Under the pieces are notes generated by a model. The model saw nothing but the letters and a program-made list of their open reading frames with translations, had not been told where the DNA came from and searched no databases. From Annona cherimola (Eukaryota; Streptophyta; Magnoliopsida; Magnoliales; Annonaceae), in assembly GCA_030490835.1 (NCBI GenBank), contig CM059971.1:3418545-3482544 (forward strand): a stretch of DNA of 64,000 bases, read 5' to 3'. A program made the position numbers and the translations under genes. Shown here piece after piece: positions 38,629 to 50,508 of the stretch; position 1 is the first letter of the stretch; each line of letters starts with the position of its first letter.

Positions 38629-39806
38629 TTGTTAGCCCACGCTAAGTAAATGTCTCGCTTAGCCAACCTCAAAAAACTCATTTACAGTAATTTTTTTGCT
38701 TTTTTCTTCATACAATTGTTTATCTAAGCGTATTTAACATCAAAACCACGTTTCACCATTTTTGGATATGTGTATTTAATTTTTTATAATTTAAAAAATA
38801 ATAATATTTTAAATACATATATACAACACTTAGATGTTTAAAAATCTCAAAAAAATATATACATATCCAAAAATGGTGAAACTTGGTTTATATGTTAAAT
38901 ACACTTACATAAACAAGTGTATAAAGAAAAAATAAAAAAAATTGTTATAGATGAGCTTTTTGAGGTGGGCTAAACTTAACATTTATTTAGCCCGGGCTAA
39001 CAGGATTACTCCTTATATATATATATATGTATGTATGTATGCATGTATGTATGTATGTATGTATAGGAGAACCTTTCCTATGCATTTGTCTGCATTGTAA
39101 TTAATGATGCATTTGGTCCAAAATGAGCCTATTTGTATTTAAATGTATTCATATTTTATACAATTATTTATTCATATATAAATTTTATAGCAAATGGTAT
39201 ACATGTTGAAAAATAACTTTAAAATTATTATTTACATCGAACTATTTTATTTGATTGTATTTATACCATTTTCAGATGGGGCTCATACACATATTCAATT
39301 GGGACAAAAATTAGAATGATAATAGAATACATAATTCTAAATACAATAGGTAGAGTATATTATAATTTTATGACCATGTAGGGCCCATTTTTGAGGTAGC
39401 TGAAGATGCACCTGAATATTTATTTTTCTATCTGTATATATATGATATATATTCTTGTGCAATAAAATTGCACCATAATTAACAGTGAATTTGGCTAAAC
39501 ATGGGCTCCACATGCACTTAAATATATTGATATTTTATATAATTATTTACCTATATATAAATTTTATAGTAAATGATTTACATATTGAAAAAACTACTTT
39601 TAAGTTGTTATTTACATCAAACTATTTTATTATATTGAATTGTAATAGGTTGAAATGCGGTCCTAACACATATCCAATTGAGATGAAAATTTGTATGGTA
39701 ATAAAATACATAATTCTAAACCTAATGGGTGGATTCGATTATAATTTTCGTTTCATATGGAGCTCATTTTTAAGCAACTACGCATGAATATTTCTCTATA
39801 TGTATG
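38215..39806. mobile_element. Cluster of at least four MITEs plus microsatellites inside the P450 copy 2 remnant
   Basis: Copy 1 reads on without interruption (31,970-31,990: 'gaagtgggcatacatgtttc'). Copy 2 breaks after 'gaagtgggcata' (38,199) and resumes at about 39,806. Inside are a (GA)n tract; a MITE at 38,235-38,572 with 'gcacaactgcaccataatta' at its left end; TA and GA runs at 38,570-38,625; an AGCCCGGGCTAA hairpin at 38,628-39,007; an ATGT microsatellite at 39,027-39,063; and two relatives of the first MITE at 39,065-39,405 and 39,450-39,790. Confidence 0.7.
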
Positions 39807-40454
39807 TTCCACTTTCTTGTAGCATTATTATTAAGAGTATTACACATTTGCCGCCTAATTTGGTTGTCCTAAATTTAGTTGAGTGCTGAATTTGAGTAGT
39901 TTTTGACCTTCTGATTCATTTTCTACAATAAAATGTAGCATTTATCAGAATTGTTCACTACAAAAATTTTAGCTATCGGCAACTGATATAAAAAGCGAAA
40001 CTTAGTTGTTAATAATAGGTTGCATATGTCATGTAGTACTTCATTATTTTTCACAGGACAGTCAAACTTTGTAGTGGTTGTAAAACATTATCATAAGCAA
40101 ACAAAATTTTCCTCATCATAAGTAAGAAAAAATTAATTGCTCTTAAAAATTTTAATCGTAAGAAATTTTCTCTTTACACATACATTTTTGTTGCCCGAAG
40201 CAAACTTTCTTGGAGTGGTTTTTGATGTCAATGGAACATCATATGAAAAGGTGCTTATATACAACATGTTGAGGACTCTTTAGGTTTCAGATAAACTTGT
40301 AATAATGGGTGGTTGGCATTTGGCTGGGCCTAGCCTACCAGACTCCAGAGAGTAAAGCTTGTGGAAGAAGGGAAACGTTGACTAGATCTAGAGCAGCAGA
40401 CGAGACAGAAAGAAATCCTCTTCCCCTCTCTCTCACCGATCATCGCTTGCAACC

Positions 40455-43400
40455 ATGGCTGATGCTCTGCTATCGATTGCTCTGGAGAAGCTCAACCAAG
40501 TCCTCGGACGGCAGCTCTCACTGTTCGCAGGCGCCACCCGTGAGCTTGAAAAGCTCAGAGACACCTTCCAATCTATCCGAGCCCTTCTTGCTGATGCTGA
40601 GACTAGGCAAGCTACTGATGAAAGTGTGAATCTGTGGCTGTCGAGGCTCCGCGCCGTCGCATACGACATCGACGATTTGCTAGATGATTGGGTGGTATCC
40701 GGGCTTGAAGGAGAATACGAAGCAAAGCGTGACGATGATGATGCCAGAAACAAGGTACATGCTTGCTTCCTTTCGCCTTACACCGCTTTGGATGAATCAA
40801 CCTCCTGGTATAAAATTGCACGGAGCAAATGATGATTCCTTCACTAATTATTGATTTCTTTAACATTCTTTTTAGAGCTTATTCTCCTTATTATGTGATA
40901 TGAACTTAATCTACTATTATTTTATCTTATCCCAAGAAGTTATAAGTTCAGTTCAAATTCCCTTCCTATTATATAAGGAAGAGTGGTAACTGGATATTCC
41001 TATTATATAAGGAAGAGTGGTAACTGGATACGTGTGGTCTTTAGCTCTTTCTCGTTTCTCTAGAGCACATATTTTCCTTGGGATTTTGTAACGGAGGAAT
41101 TATCCTGTTAATCTAGTTAAGCAAATGGCACTTAGTCCACCTTAAAAACTTAGTTCATCTCCAAAAACTCATTTAAAACACCTATTTTTTATTTTTTCTT
41201 CATATACTTGTTTATGTAAGTATATTTAACAAATAAACTAAGTTTTACCATTTTTGGATACGTGTTTATATTTTTTTGAAATTTTTATAGATGTTTAAAA
41301 ATCTCAAAAAATATATACACATATCTAAAAATAGTAAAACTTAGTTTATATGTTAAATACACTTAGATGAACAAGTATATGAAGAAAAAACAAAAAATAG
41401 GTATTTTAAAGTTTTTTAAGATGAGTTAAGTGAGCCATTTGCTTAGCCCTGGCTATTAGGTTCATTTCTCTTTTGTAATGTGGACGTTTCGGGATTCTAT
41501 AATGTGGGCATTATGGAGGAAACTCTAGACTTATTTAATCGTGTGTGTTTAGAAAGTAATAAAATTTTTGGATAAAAAACTTTTAGTATAGAAAGTTTTT
41601 AATAGAAGAAAATGATATAATATGGTATGGATCTTTTTAGACTGGATTTCAGACTTGTCCAAAAACATAATTTTTTTTATTTTCTTAAACTTTTTTATAA
41701 ACATATTAATCTATTTGTATTTAGTCCATAAATTAAACTTTACCATTTTTGGATATGCATATATATATTGAATTTTTAAAAATATGGGCATTTAAGTCAT
41801 TTTAAAATTTTAATATGACTTAAATACCCCTTTTTTAGAAATCTAAAATAAATATATATATGTCTGAAATTGGTAAAAATTTGATTTATAGATTAAATAC
41901 AAGCAGATTAACATGTTTATAAAATAAATTTCAATAAAACGAAAAAATATGTTTTTTGGACAAGATCATTTTGCTTTTTCCTACAGCCATATCTAAGCCA
42001 AAAAATGTCTGTCTATATCTAATATTATTCTTATATTAAAAGTAGTTTATATATTGATATCGAAATATTATTTTATAAACAAAAATAATTATATGGAAAC
42101 AAATTACCTCTGTTTGTCTAGCCTTTTTTTATTAAAATATATAATTTTTTTATAGTACGTAAAAACCGAGTACTATTAAATCTGTGAGTTATGTATGGGG
42201 TTGATATTAATGCCAAGCATAAGAAGAGGTGAAATGTTTCAATGTAATGCAGGTGTAAAATCTACTTTTTTAAAAAAAAATTTAAAAATTTTTAGAAATC
42301 TAAAATAAATATATATATGTCTGAAATTGGTAAAAATTTGATTTATAGATTAAATACAAGCAGATTAACATGTTTATAAAATAAATTTCAATAAAACGAA
42401 AAAATATGTTTTTTGGACAAGATCATTTTGCTTTTTCCTACAGCCATATCTAAGCCAAAAAATGTCTGTCTATATCTAATATTATTCTTATATTAAAAGT
42501 AGTTTATATATTGATATCGAAATATTATTTTATAAACAAAAATAATTATATGGAAACAAATTACCTCTGTTTGTCTAGCCTTTTTTTATTAAAATATATA
42601 ATTTTTTTATAGTACGTAAAAACCGAGTACTATTAAATCTGTGAGTTATGTATGGGGTTGATATTAATGCCAAGCATAAGAAGAGGTGAAATGTTTCAAT
42701 GTAATGCAGGTGTAAAATCTACTTTTTTTAAAAAAAATTTAAAAATTTTTGAAATTTTTTTACAAAATTATTAGTCTAGGGGTATTTAATTTATAAATGA
42801 AGTTTAAACATTTTCGTGATGTGTATGTATGTTTTCAATTTTTAAAAAACGGAGTTTTTGTAGTCATTTTTAAATGACTAAAATACCCTTATTTCTAAAA
42901 AATAAAAAATATATAGATTTCTAAAAATGGTAAAACTTAATATATACTTTAAATATGGCTAAATTAATGGTTTTATAAAAACATTTTCACAAAAAAATTA
43001 AAAAAAGTGGATTTTATGCATTGAAACATCAGATCTGATCCTTTGTTCTTGGGCTCAATGCTCCCGGGCACATATACCTATTTTTTTAAATTTTTTTCAA
43101 AAATTTTTCATGAACTTGTTAACCTAAGTTTATTTAACGTATGTATCAATTTTTACCATTTTTGGATATTTTTAGATATTTATTTCGAATTTTTAAAAAT
43201 TAGTGGCATTTTAGTAATTGAAAATTATTTAAAATGCTACTGATTTTCAAAAATAAAAAATAAATATCTAAAATACTCTAAAAATAGTAAAAATTTATAC
43301 ACATATTAAATACACATAGATTAACAATATTGTAAAAAAATTTCAAAAAAATTAAAAAATAGGTGTATGCTCTCGGGAACATGCAGCGTTGCATGCTCCC

Positions 43401-46400
43401 GAGAGCATACTATGGGGATCCTTTTTGGAAGTTTGATTTGTATTAATGTCCTCTGTTTCTATTATAACTTCGGCTTTTAGCTTTTATAGGAGTTTAGTTT
43501 TGTAGTTCAAATCCTACATTAAATTCGCTGGTTAATATATCATAATTGGTAACTAACCTATTTGCTTATGTATTTTTTTATTTGTGAGGATTAATATGGC
43601 TTATGAAACTAATATGAAAAAGTATGATCAATAGTTCCTATTCAATGTGCTTCAATTTCTAAGACTTTCCTCATAAGTTGACCATATAACAATTTGTTGG
43701 CATCTTAATTGTATATATGCATACATGGGCTTAAGTATTGATTAATTCCATATCTTTGTCGTAGAGCAACCTAACTAATTAACCAACAAAAGGTATGTTT
43801 TGTGGTTTTGAAATTCTGAATGATTATTTTTATTAATTCGTGTAAATTATTTATTTTGATTGGTTTAATAAATATAATATAAATAATGAAACTATATAGA
43901 TTAAGCCTTTGTGATTTACTGGAATAAGAAAAATAAATTCACAACATTATATTTTAAAATTAATTCTTATATATTTAATTATTGATGAATTAAATTAAAA
44001 ATATATTTTTTGATTTAAATTTAATTCTGAGTGAATTATAAAATTGTCCAAATTTAATTCTTAGTAAATTAAATACACATTGGAGGTATCAACACTGATA
44101 ATAAAAAATAACTTCAATAAAGTACAATTAAAGTTCTATTACACGACAAGAAGTTAGTGTTTAGGCTGGAGATTCAAAGGCAATTGTAGAAGTGGACTCG
44201 TGGTAATTCAATTAGGACTTTATAAATGCAGGGAGCTTTCCCACAACCTTACCTATTAATTGGCTGACCATAGTAGCTATGTGTAGATTTTAATTGTTCT
44301 TAAAATTAGAAAAGTAAATTCATATGTTAGGTGAATGGATTAATATGCTCAAATGTTTGGAGTAAAAGAGTTAATTATATGATGTATATATTTTTGATAG
44401 TAGTCATATTTTTGTTATTATTTTTTCTTCTAAATAAACTTGGTTTGTCAAAAGACAATACTGCGTCCTTATTCGTTAATTGGTGTAGCGTAGACGTTCT
44501 GTGGGAAACCTTGATAGACTTACCATAGCAAAGAGAATAGGCTTATAAGACAAATACACACTCCCCATATTGAGGTGAATTTATAGTCTTATTTAATTTA
44601 TATTTAAATTTTGCTTCAGCTGTATCAGAGCAAGAAAATGTCTTCCTTGCCAGTTGATTTGAATATTCTCAACATTAATATTGTTCCGATTCGCGTGTCA
44701 TATGTTGATAATAATGACGAAAAATTTTCATAGATTGTAAATAAAATTTTATTTAATCAAAAGTTGATAATAAATTTGTTAGTCATGGGTTGATAATAAT
44801 AAAATTTTATTTATCATATGTCGATGATATAAATAAATTTTTTGTGATAAATTGATAATTATTAGTCTAGATCTAATATTAAACTTATATTAGACTTAGT
44901 TTATAAATAGAAATAATTATATGGAAACAAATTACCTCTGTTTATCTTGCCAATTTTTTTTTTACAAAGTATATTGTTTTTTATAGTTGGAAAAAACCGA
45001 GTCGAATTAAATCTGGGAGTTATATATGTGACCTAGCAATTTGATGTTGATTTTAATATCATGCGTAAGCAGAGACTATACCACTTTTTTTTTTATGTCT
45101 TTTTGGAGTTCGTTGTTGATTGATTTAATATAAGCTTTTATAGGACTTTGATTTTGTTGTTGAAACTTCTTGCTCCATAGTTGAAATGTTTCAATTTGGA
45201 TTTTCTCTACTTTAAAATCGCTAGTTAATATATCGTAATTGGTAACCAATTTATTTATTTTTAGTATTTTTTTTAATCAAACTTGCTTTTATGGAACTCT
45301 TCTTCTATGTAATCTTTTATATCTTTAAAAATCTTGTTAATGAAAATTTTATTTTATCAATTATATTTATCATCATTTATATTATTGTAGAAACTCTCTC
45401 ATTTGTTAGTATTAATGTATATGAGCTACATTAAATGTGTAAAATCAATATAATAAAATAATTTTTTAGTAGTATTTTCAACTTTTAAACCATCTAAAAC
45501 ATTATTATTATGTGGATAAATAATTTTATATAGTATTATTACATTTTAATACATATATGAATGAATCTAAATATTTTTTCTAATTTATAATTTACGCATA
45601 AATATATTCATTTTTTGAGCAAATAATGGCCCATGTACATATTTATTTGAATGAAACTTGATTTTTATATAAATAAATGGTATTAAATACAATGAATAGA
45701 TTAAATTTTAAATCAATAAGCAACACCTTAAAAATTAAGGGGTTTCATGTTTTTTTAATTTGATACAAAATTATGATAGAAAAGTATGATCAATGGTTCC
45801 TGTTTAACGTGCTTCAATTTTTGAGTCTTTTCTCATAAGTTGACCATATAAAATTTATTTATATCATAATTGGATCTATGCATATATAGGTTGGCTTAAG
45901 TATTAGTTAATTCAATATCTTTGTTGTGGAATAAGCTAACTAGCCAACGAATATTTGTGTTTTGTGGTTCCGAAATTCTGCATGATTATTTTTTATTAGT
46001 TCATACATTGTTATTTATTTTGATTAGTTCAAATAAGTAATAACGTAAACAATGAAATCACATAGATGAAGCCTTGTGGTTTAATGGAAAAAGAAAAATA
46101 AATTCATAACATTATATTTTAAAGTTGATTTAAAATATATTTTTTGGTTTAAATTTAATTCTAAGGGAATTATAAGATTGTTTAATTTAATTTTTTAGTA
46201 AATTAAATATATATAGGAGTTGTCGACATTAATAATAAAAAACAATTTCGATAAAATACAATTAAAGTTCTATTATACGACCAATATTAATGTCTAAGCT
46301 AAAAGTTCAAAGACAAATTTCTAAAACAGATTCGTGATTATTTAATTAGGATTTTCTAAATGTAAGGAGAGCTTTCCATTACCTCACTTCTTATCTGGCT

Positions 46401-49400
46401 ATCCAAAGAATCTGTATGCGTAATTTAATTGCTCTTAAAATTTTTTTAAAAAAATATTCTTATGTTAGGTGAATGGACCGATAACACTCATATCTTGAGT
46501 AAAAGAATTAATACATAATATATATTTTGGTAGCGCTCATATTTTTTATGATTATTTTTACATGTCGAAATAAACTTGGTTGGTCAGATGAGGATGCCAC
46601 GTACTTGTTTATTAATTGATGGTGAAAATAAGCAGGTACGTGATTGCTTACTTTCACCTTACACCGGTTTGGATCATGTAGCGTCCCGTTATAAGATTGC
46701 GCTACGCATATCAGAAATTAGGGAGAGGTTGGATCAGATTTACAAAGATAAAAAGCAGTTCAATTTCAGCAGCCGTTCAGGTGATGGGCAGGGGCAGCTT
46801 GTAAGCAGTAGGCCTACCACAGGTTCGAAGATTGAAGTAAAGATGATTGGCAGAGACCAGGACAAGGTTGAAATCATAAACGAGCTGGTAAGCGGAAGTA
46901 GTAATGAAGATGGGCAGGTTCGTGTGACTGCTATTGTTGGCATCGGTGGGCAGGGCAAAACCACTCTTGCCAGGGAAATCTACAATGACAAGAGGTTGAA
47001 GGTGCATTTTGATTTGATTTCATGGGCTTGTGTAACTGAAATTTTTGATGCGACCAAGGTCATCAAAGCAATTTTGGAGGATCTAAAGGTAAAGCCTACT
47101 GCCCATGAACTAAGCCCATTGCAAAAAGAGCTCTGTGACAAACTAGACAGGAAACGCTTTTTGGTTGTTCTAGATGATGTCTGGAATGAGGAAGAAGAAA
47201 AGTGGAATCCAGTAAGGGCTTGTTTAACAAGTGGAGTTGCTGGAAGTAGAATCTTAGTTACAACACGGAAACGGGAAGTAGTAACCGCCGTGGGTGCTGT
47301 CTACATCCGTGAGTTGCAATGCTTGTCAGAAGATGATTCTTGGAGCTTGTTTAGTGATAAAGCTTTCGCTGGGAGAAATGATAAAGACCGTTCTGATTTA
47401 CAAGATATAGGAAGAAAAATTGTCAGCAAGTGCAAAGGAGTGCCCCTTTCAATCAAGGTCATGGGAAGTGTCATGAATGGCATGATGTCAGCAGAAGATT
47501 GGCAAAACACTTTGGACAGTCCAATGTGGTCACTACAAGCCGCCAAAAAGGAAATTTTTCCTGCGTTGTGGCTCAGCTATTATAATCTTCCATCGGCTTG
47601 GAAACAATGTTTTGCATATTGTTCTATATACGAAAAGGATGCAGAGATGGCTAAGGATGTGTTGGTTAAATTGTGGGTTGCACAGGGTTTTGTTCATGCA
47701 GACGGAAACAGAAAAGTGGAAGACATTGCTACAGAATATTTTGATGGTTTAGTGGCGCGGTCTATGTTCCAGAAAGCCGAAAGTGATGGAAGTAGTTGTA
47801 CAATGCACGACCTTCTTCATGATTTAGCAGAACTCATCACAAAGGATGAAACTTACGTCTGTGTGGGCGACAAGTCAAACCAATGTCCTGCTACTGTTCG
47901 TCACGCATCTTTACTTTTAAGTGAAAATAACCCCAACATCAATTTCATTTCTTCTGGTGGAGCAAAAACATTGCGAACACTTTTTCTAAATGATGTTCAT
48001 AAAATTGATACAAGCCTTGATAATTTGTTTCGGCAAGCAAGATTTCTCAAGGCATTGGTTTTTAGAGGTTCAAAAATTAAGAAATTGCCGAGAACTATTC
48101 GCAAACTAAAGCATTTGAGATATTTGCATTTGTCTTCCTTTTCGATAATTGAGTTGCCCAATGTAATCAGCAAAATGAAGCAGTTGAAATATCTTGCCTT
48201 GCAATATTCAAAATTGCGAGAGCTACCAAATGTCTTTGGAAAATTGAAGCAATTGGCATATCTGGACTTGTCTTGGTCTAAAATGGTTGAGTTGCCAGAA
48301 TCAGTTTGTTATCTCTGCAATTTGCATACTTTGAAACTCAATGGTTGTTATAAACTGAAAAAATTACCAAGAGGTATGGGTGGAATGGTTGGATTGAGAC
48401 ATCTTGAAATCGAGGGGACCGATCGCCTTGAGTATCTACCGGAAGGGACAGGCAGAATGACTTCCCTCGAAACATTAAGTAAATTCATTGTGGGAGGTGA
48501 AGGGGGATGTGAGGTTAATGAACTGCAGCAACTCAATTGTCTCCAAGGTAGTTTAATAATACAAAACCTAGAGAAGGTGTCGAGTACTCGAGAAGCCTGT
48601 AAAGCAGAATTACAGAACAAGCGAAACCTTCAGAGATTGGTTCTGAAAATGTCATCATATGGAATCTCAGAAGATGATGATGCAGCGACCTCAGGAAGAG
48701 ATGATGCAGAGATAGAGAGGATGGATGGTGTACTTCAAGGCCTACGTCCTCATGAGAATCTCGAAGAATTGGAACTAGAATGCAATAGGCACAGTTCAAA
48801 GTTTCCGAGTTGGTTGGAGGATTTGTCTTTCACAAAGTTAACCAAGTTGAAAATACAAGGTTTTGTTATTCGGTGTGAACAGAATAATCTGCCTGGGCTA
48901 GGGAAGTTACCTGCACTTAAATATCTCAGTTTGCGAAATATTGATTTGAAAAAGGTGGGTCATGAGTTGTACTATGGGAATAATAGCACCGATGTTTTTG
49001 CAGGAGGAATAGAATCAGTATTTCCAGAGCTGGAACAACTAACTTTCAAGGACATGCCTGAATTAGAGGAGTGGGAGTTGATGTCAGAACCAAATCGAGA
49101 TATAATAATTATGCCACGTCTTTCTATCTTGAAGCTTAAAAATTGTCCGAAATTGATAGGGTTGCCTAATCACCTTGCCAATGCTCCTCTAACAAATCTA
49201 AAGATATCTGGCTGCAAGAGACTTAAACGGACAGAGTGCTCATCTTCTTTTTCGCTCCTTGAAAAAATCAATTTACACAGCAGCAGTGAATTTTTTTCAA
49301 GTGGTCTGCCGCATCTTCCAAAACTTAAGGAACTTCTCATTCAAGAAATTGAAACTCTCCCAAATGAAGGATGGGAGCGCTTATTGGTTTTACGAAAACT

Positions 49401-50508
49401 TCAAATTCATGACTGCTTTGAATCGAAGTCTCTGCCTGATGGGTTAACACAACTTGAGTCGCTAGAGAATCTTAGAATTCATGGATGCTGCAAAATTGAG
49501 TCATTGCCTGAGGGATTGGGACAACTCAAGAAACTTCAGTCTCTCGAGCTTAATGGTTTACAATTGTTGACTTATCTACCAAATTCATTAGGACAGTTGG
49601 AGTCATTAGAGCACCTTCATGTCCTTGATTCGAAGAAATTACAATCATTACCAGAGGGATTGGAGCAATTTAAAATACTTAAGTCGCTCAAAATCAGCAA
49701 TGCAGAAGAATTGACTTGTTTACCTGATTCACTAGCACAACTTGAGTTGTTAGAGGAGCTTGATATTAGCGGTTTAAGGAAATTAGAATCACTGCCTGAA
49801 GGGTTGGAACGATTTGAGAAACTCAAGTCACTTGAAATCAGGGATGTAGAGATGCTGACTTTTCTGCCTAATTCACTAGCACAGCTGACGTCATTAGAGA
49901 AACTTTATATCAATTGCTCGAAGAATTTACAGTCACTGCCTCAAGAGTTAGGACAACTCAAGAAACTCAAGTCGCTCACAATCAAAGGTGCAGAAGAGCT
50001 TATTTGTTTGCCAGATTCACTATGGCAGCTGGAGTCACTGGAGGAATTTGAAATCAATGGCTTAGCAAAATTAGAGTCACTGCCTCATTCATTAGTACAA
50101 CTAAAGAAACTCCAAAAGCTCACAGTTCAAAATATGGAAGGCTTGGCTAATCTTCCTCAGTCATTGGAACAACTTCAATCATTGGAGACACTTAAAATTA
50201 GCCAATGCGGGAAATTAAAATCATTGCCTCATCGGTTGGGACAACTTAAGTCACTATGGCGGCTTGAAATTGGTGGGTGGAAGGAATTGAAATCGTTGCC
50301 TAAGTGGTTAGTACAACTCAAGGCACTCGAAATCTTGACCATCTCACATTGCACGGCATTGAGGTCGCTGCCTCTTTGGTTGAAAGATCTTCCACGTCTC
50401 CGATTCTTGATGATAAAGAATTGTCCACTATTGTCTGAGAGATACAAGAAGGAAAGAGCTGATGGCTGGTCCAAGATTTTACAAATCCCTTTGATCTCTA
50501 TACATTAA
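40455..50508 (+). CDS. CC-NB-ARC-LRR disease resistance protein (RGA/Rx_N type), join(40455..40754,46636..50508)
   Basis: Predicted intracellular immune receptor of 1,390 residues, of a family that senses pathogen effectors and switches from ADP to ATP binding. Exon 1 (100 codons, ATG in 'accatgg' context) gives the coiled-coil Rx_N start MADALLSIALEKL and DIDDLLDDW, the EDVID-type motif. The intron is AAG/GTACAT to AGCAG, phase 0. Exon 2 gives the NB-ARC: P-loop GIGGQGKTT at residue 202, kinase-2 LVVLDDVW at 276, RNBS-B GSRILVTTR at 303, GVPLSIKVMG (GLPL box) at 368, RNBS-D CFAYCSIYEKD at 425, and intact MHD at 490. LRRs run from about 565 to 1,365, ending TAA. Nothing is broken. No integrated decoy domain is seen. 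An alternative reading is a truncated CC gene beside an N-terminally truncated NLR, but the exact phase match favours one gene. Confidence 0.85.
41102..41462. mobile_element. Hairpin MITE (AGCCCGGGCTAA family) in NLR intron
   Basis: The left end 'cctgttaatctagttaagca' and right end 'tttgcttagccctggctatt' are inverted. The arms carry 'aagttttaccatttttgga' on the left and 'ctaaaaatagtaaaactta' on the right. Confidence 0.65.
41837..42750. repeat. 457-bp near-perfect tandem duplication
   Basis: Unit 1 (41,837-42,293) and unit 2 (42,294-42,750) start with the same 'agaaatctaaaataaatata' and run side by side with almost no differences except in the T/A runs at the end. A diverged relative of the second half occurs at 44,890-45,060. 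Near identity within an AT-rich intron means a very recent event, or an assembly artefact. Confidence 0.9.
43028..43425. mobile_element. Hairpin MITE (CTCAATGCTCCCGGG family) in NLR intron
   Basis: The left end 'ggctcaatgctcccgggcac' and right end 'gcatgctcccgagagcatac' are inverted. The arms carry the 'ttttaccatttttggatat' core and its inverse. Same family as 14,129-14,518, which has a target-site duplication and an empty paralogous site. Confidence 0.7.
45330..45750. mobile_element. Decayed MITE-like segment
   Basis: Carries the core words 'tttcaacttttaaaccatct', 'aaatgtgtaaaatcaatata' and, at the far end, the start-like words in inverted orientation. These match 27,527-27,880 and 51,740-52,140. 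Termini are not clear. Confidence 0.4.
49420..50427 (+). repeat. Phased 24-residue LRR array in the NLR (144-nt super-repeat)
   Basis: The codon three before the SLP/YLP/CLP core recurs at 49,420, 49,492, 49,564, 49,636 and so on every 72 nt with no indel. Every second repeat (49,492, 49,636, 49,780, 49,924, 50,068, 50,212, 50,356) begins the ESLPEGL-type half. The intervening half reads LTxLPxSLAQLExLE. The LxxLxI strand segment and LPxxLxQL loop are typical of plant NLR LRRs, and the array covers roughly residues 1,029-1,364. Confidence 0.9.

Larger units (their letters stand above)
40755..46635 (+). other. 5.9-kb intron of the NLR gene, built of nested duplications
   Basis: Donor GTACATGC and acceptor ATAAGCAG. 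The first ~70 bases after the donor are a diverged copy of the first ~70 bases of exon 2 and still read FLSPYTALD, where exon 2 reads LLSPYTGLD. The rest contains two MITEs (41,102 and 43,028), a 457-bp tandem repeat (41,837-42,750), and two long related blocks (about 42,530-44,530 and 44,890-46,635). Each block ends with 'taaacttggtt(t)g(t/g)tca' followed by exon-2-boundary-like sequence. No separate gene is visible inside. Confidence 0.8.
42530..46640. repeat. Two long duplicated blocks within the NLR intron
   Basis: Block 1 (about 42,530-44,530) and block 2 (about 44,890-46,640) share colinear landmarks: 'ggaaacaaattacctctgtt' (42,555 and 44,918), 'atatatcataattggtaac' type (43,534 and 45,226), 'aagtatgatcaat' (43,620 and 45,783) and 'ttaggtgaatgga' (44,327 and 46,465). 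Block 2 alone ends in the functional acceptor and exon 2. Block 1's equivalent (44,460-44,530) is decayed. Confidence 0.75.

Noticed and set aside
40455..40832. Stand-alone 125-residue CC protein
   Set aside because: The frame is open through the donor to TGA, and truncated CC proteins exist. The in-phase junction to exon 2 and the complete domain order make a spliced full NLR more likely. The short form could still be a retained-intron product.
46740..50474. Several 60-90 codon minus-strand and frame-shifted frames within the NLR
   Set aside because: Shadows of the NLR coding strand. They have no independent features.
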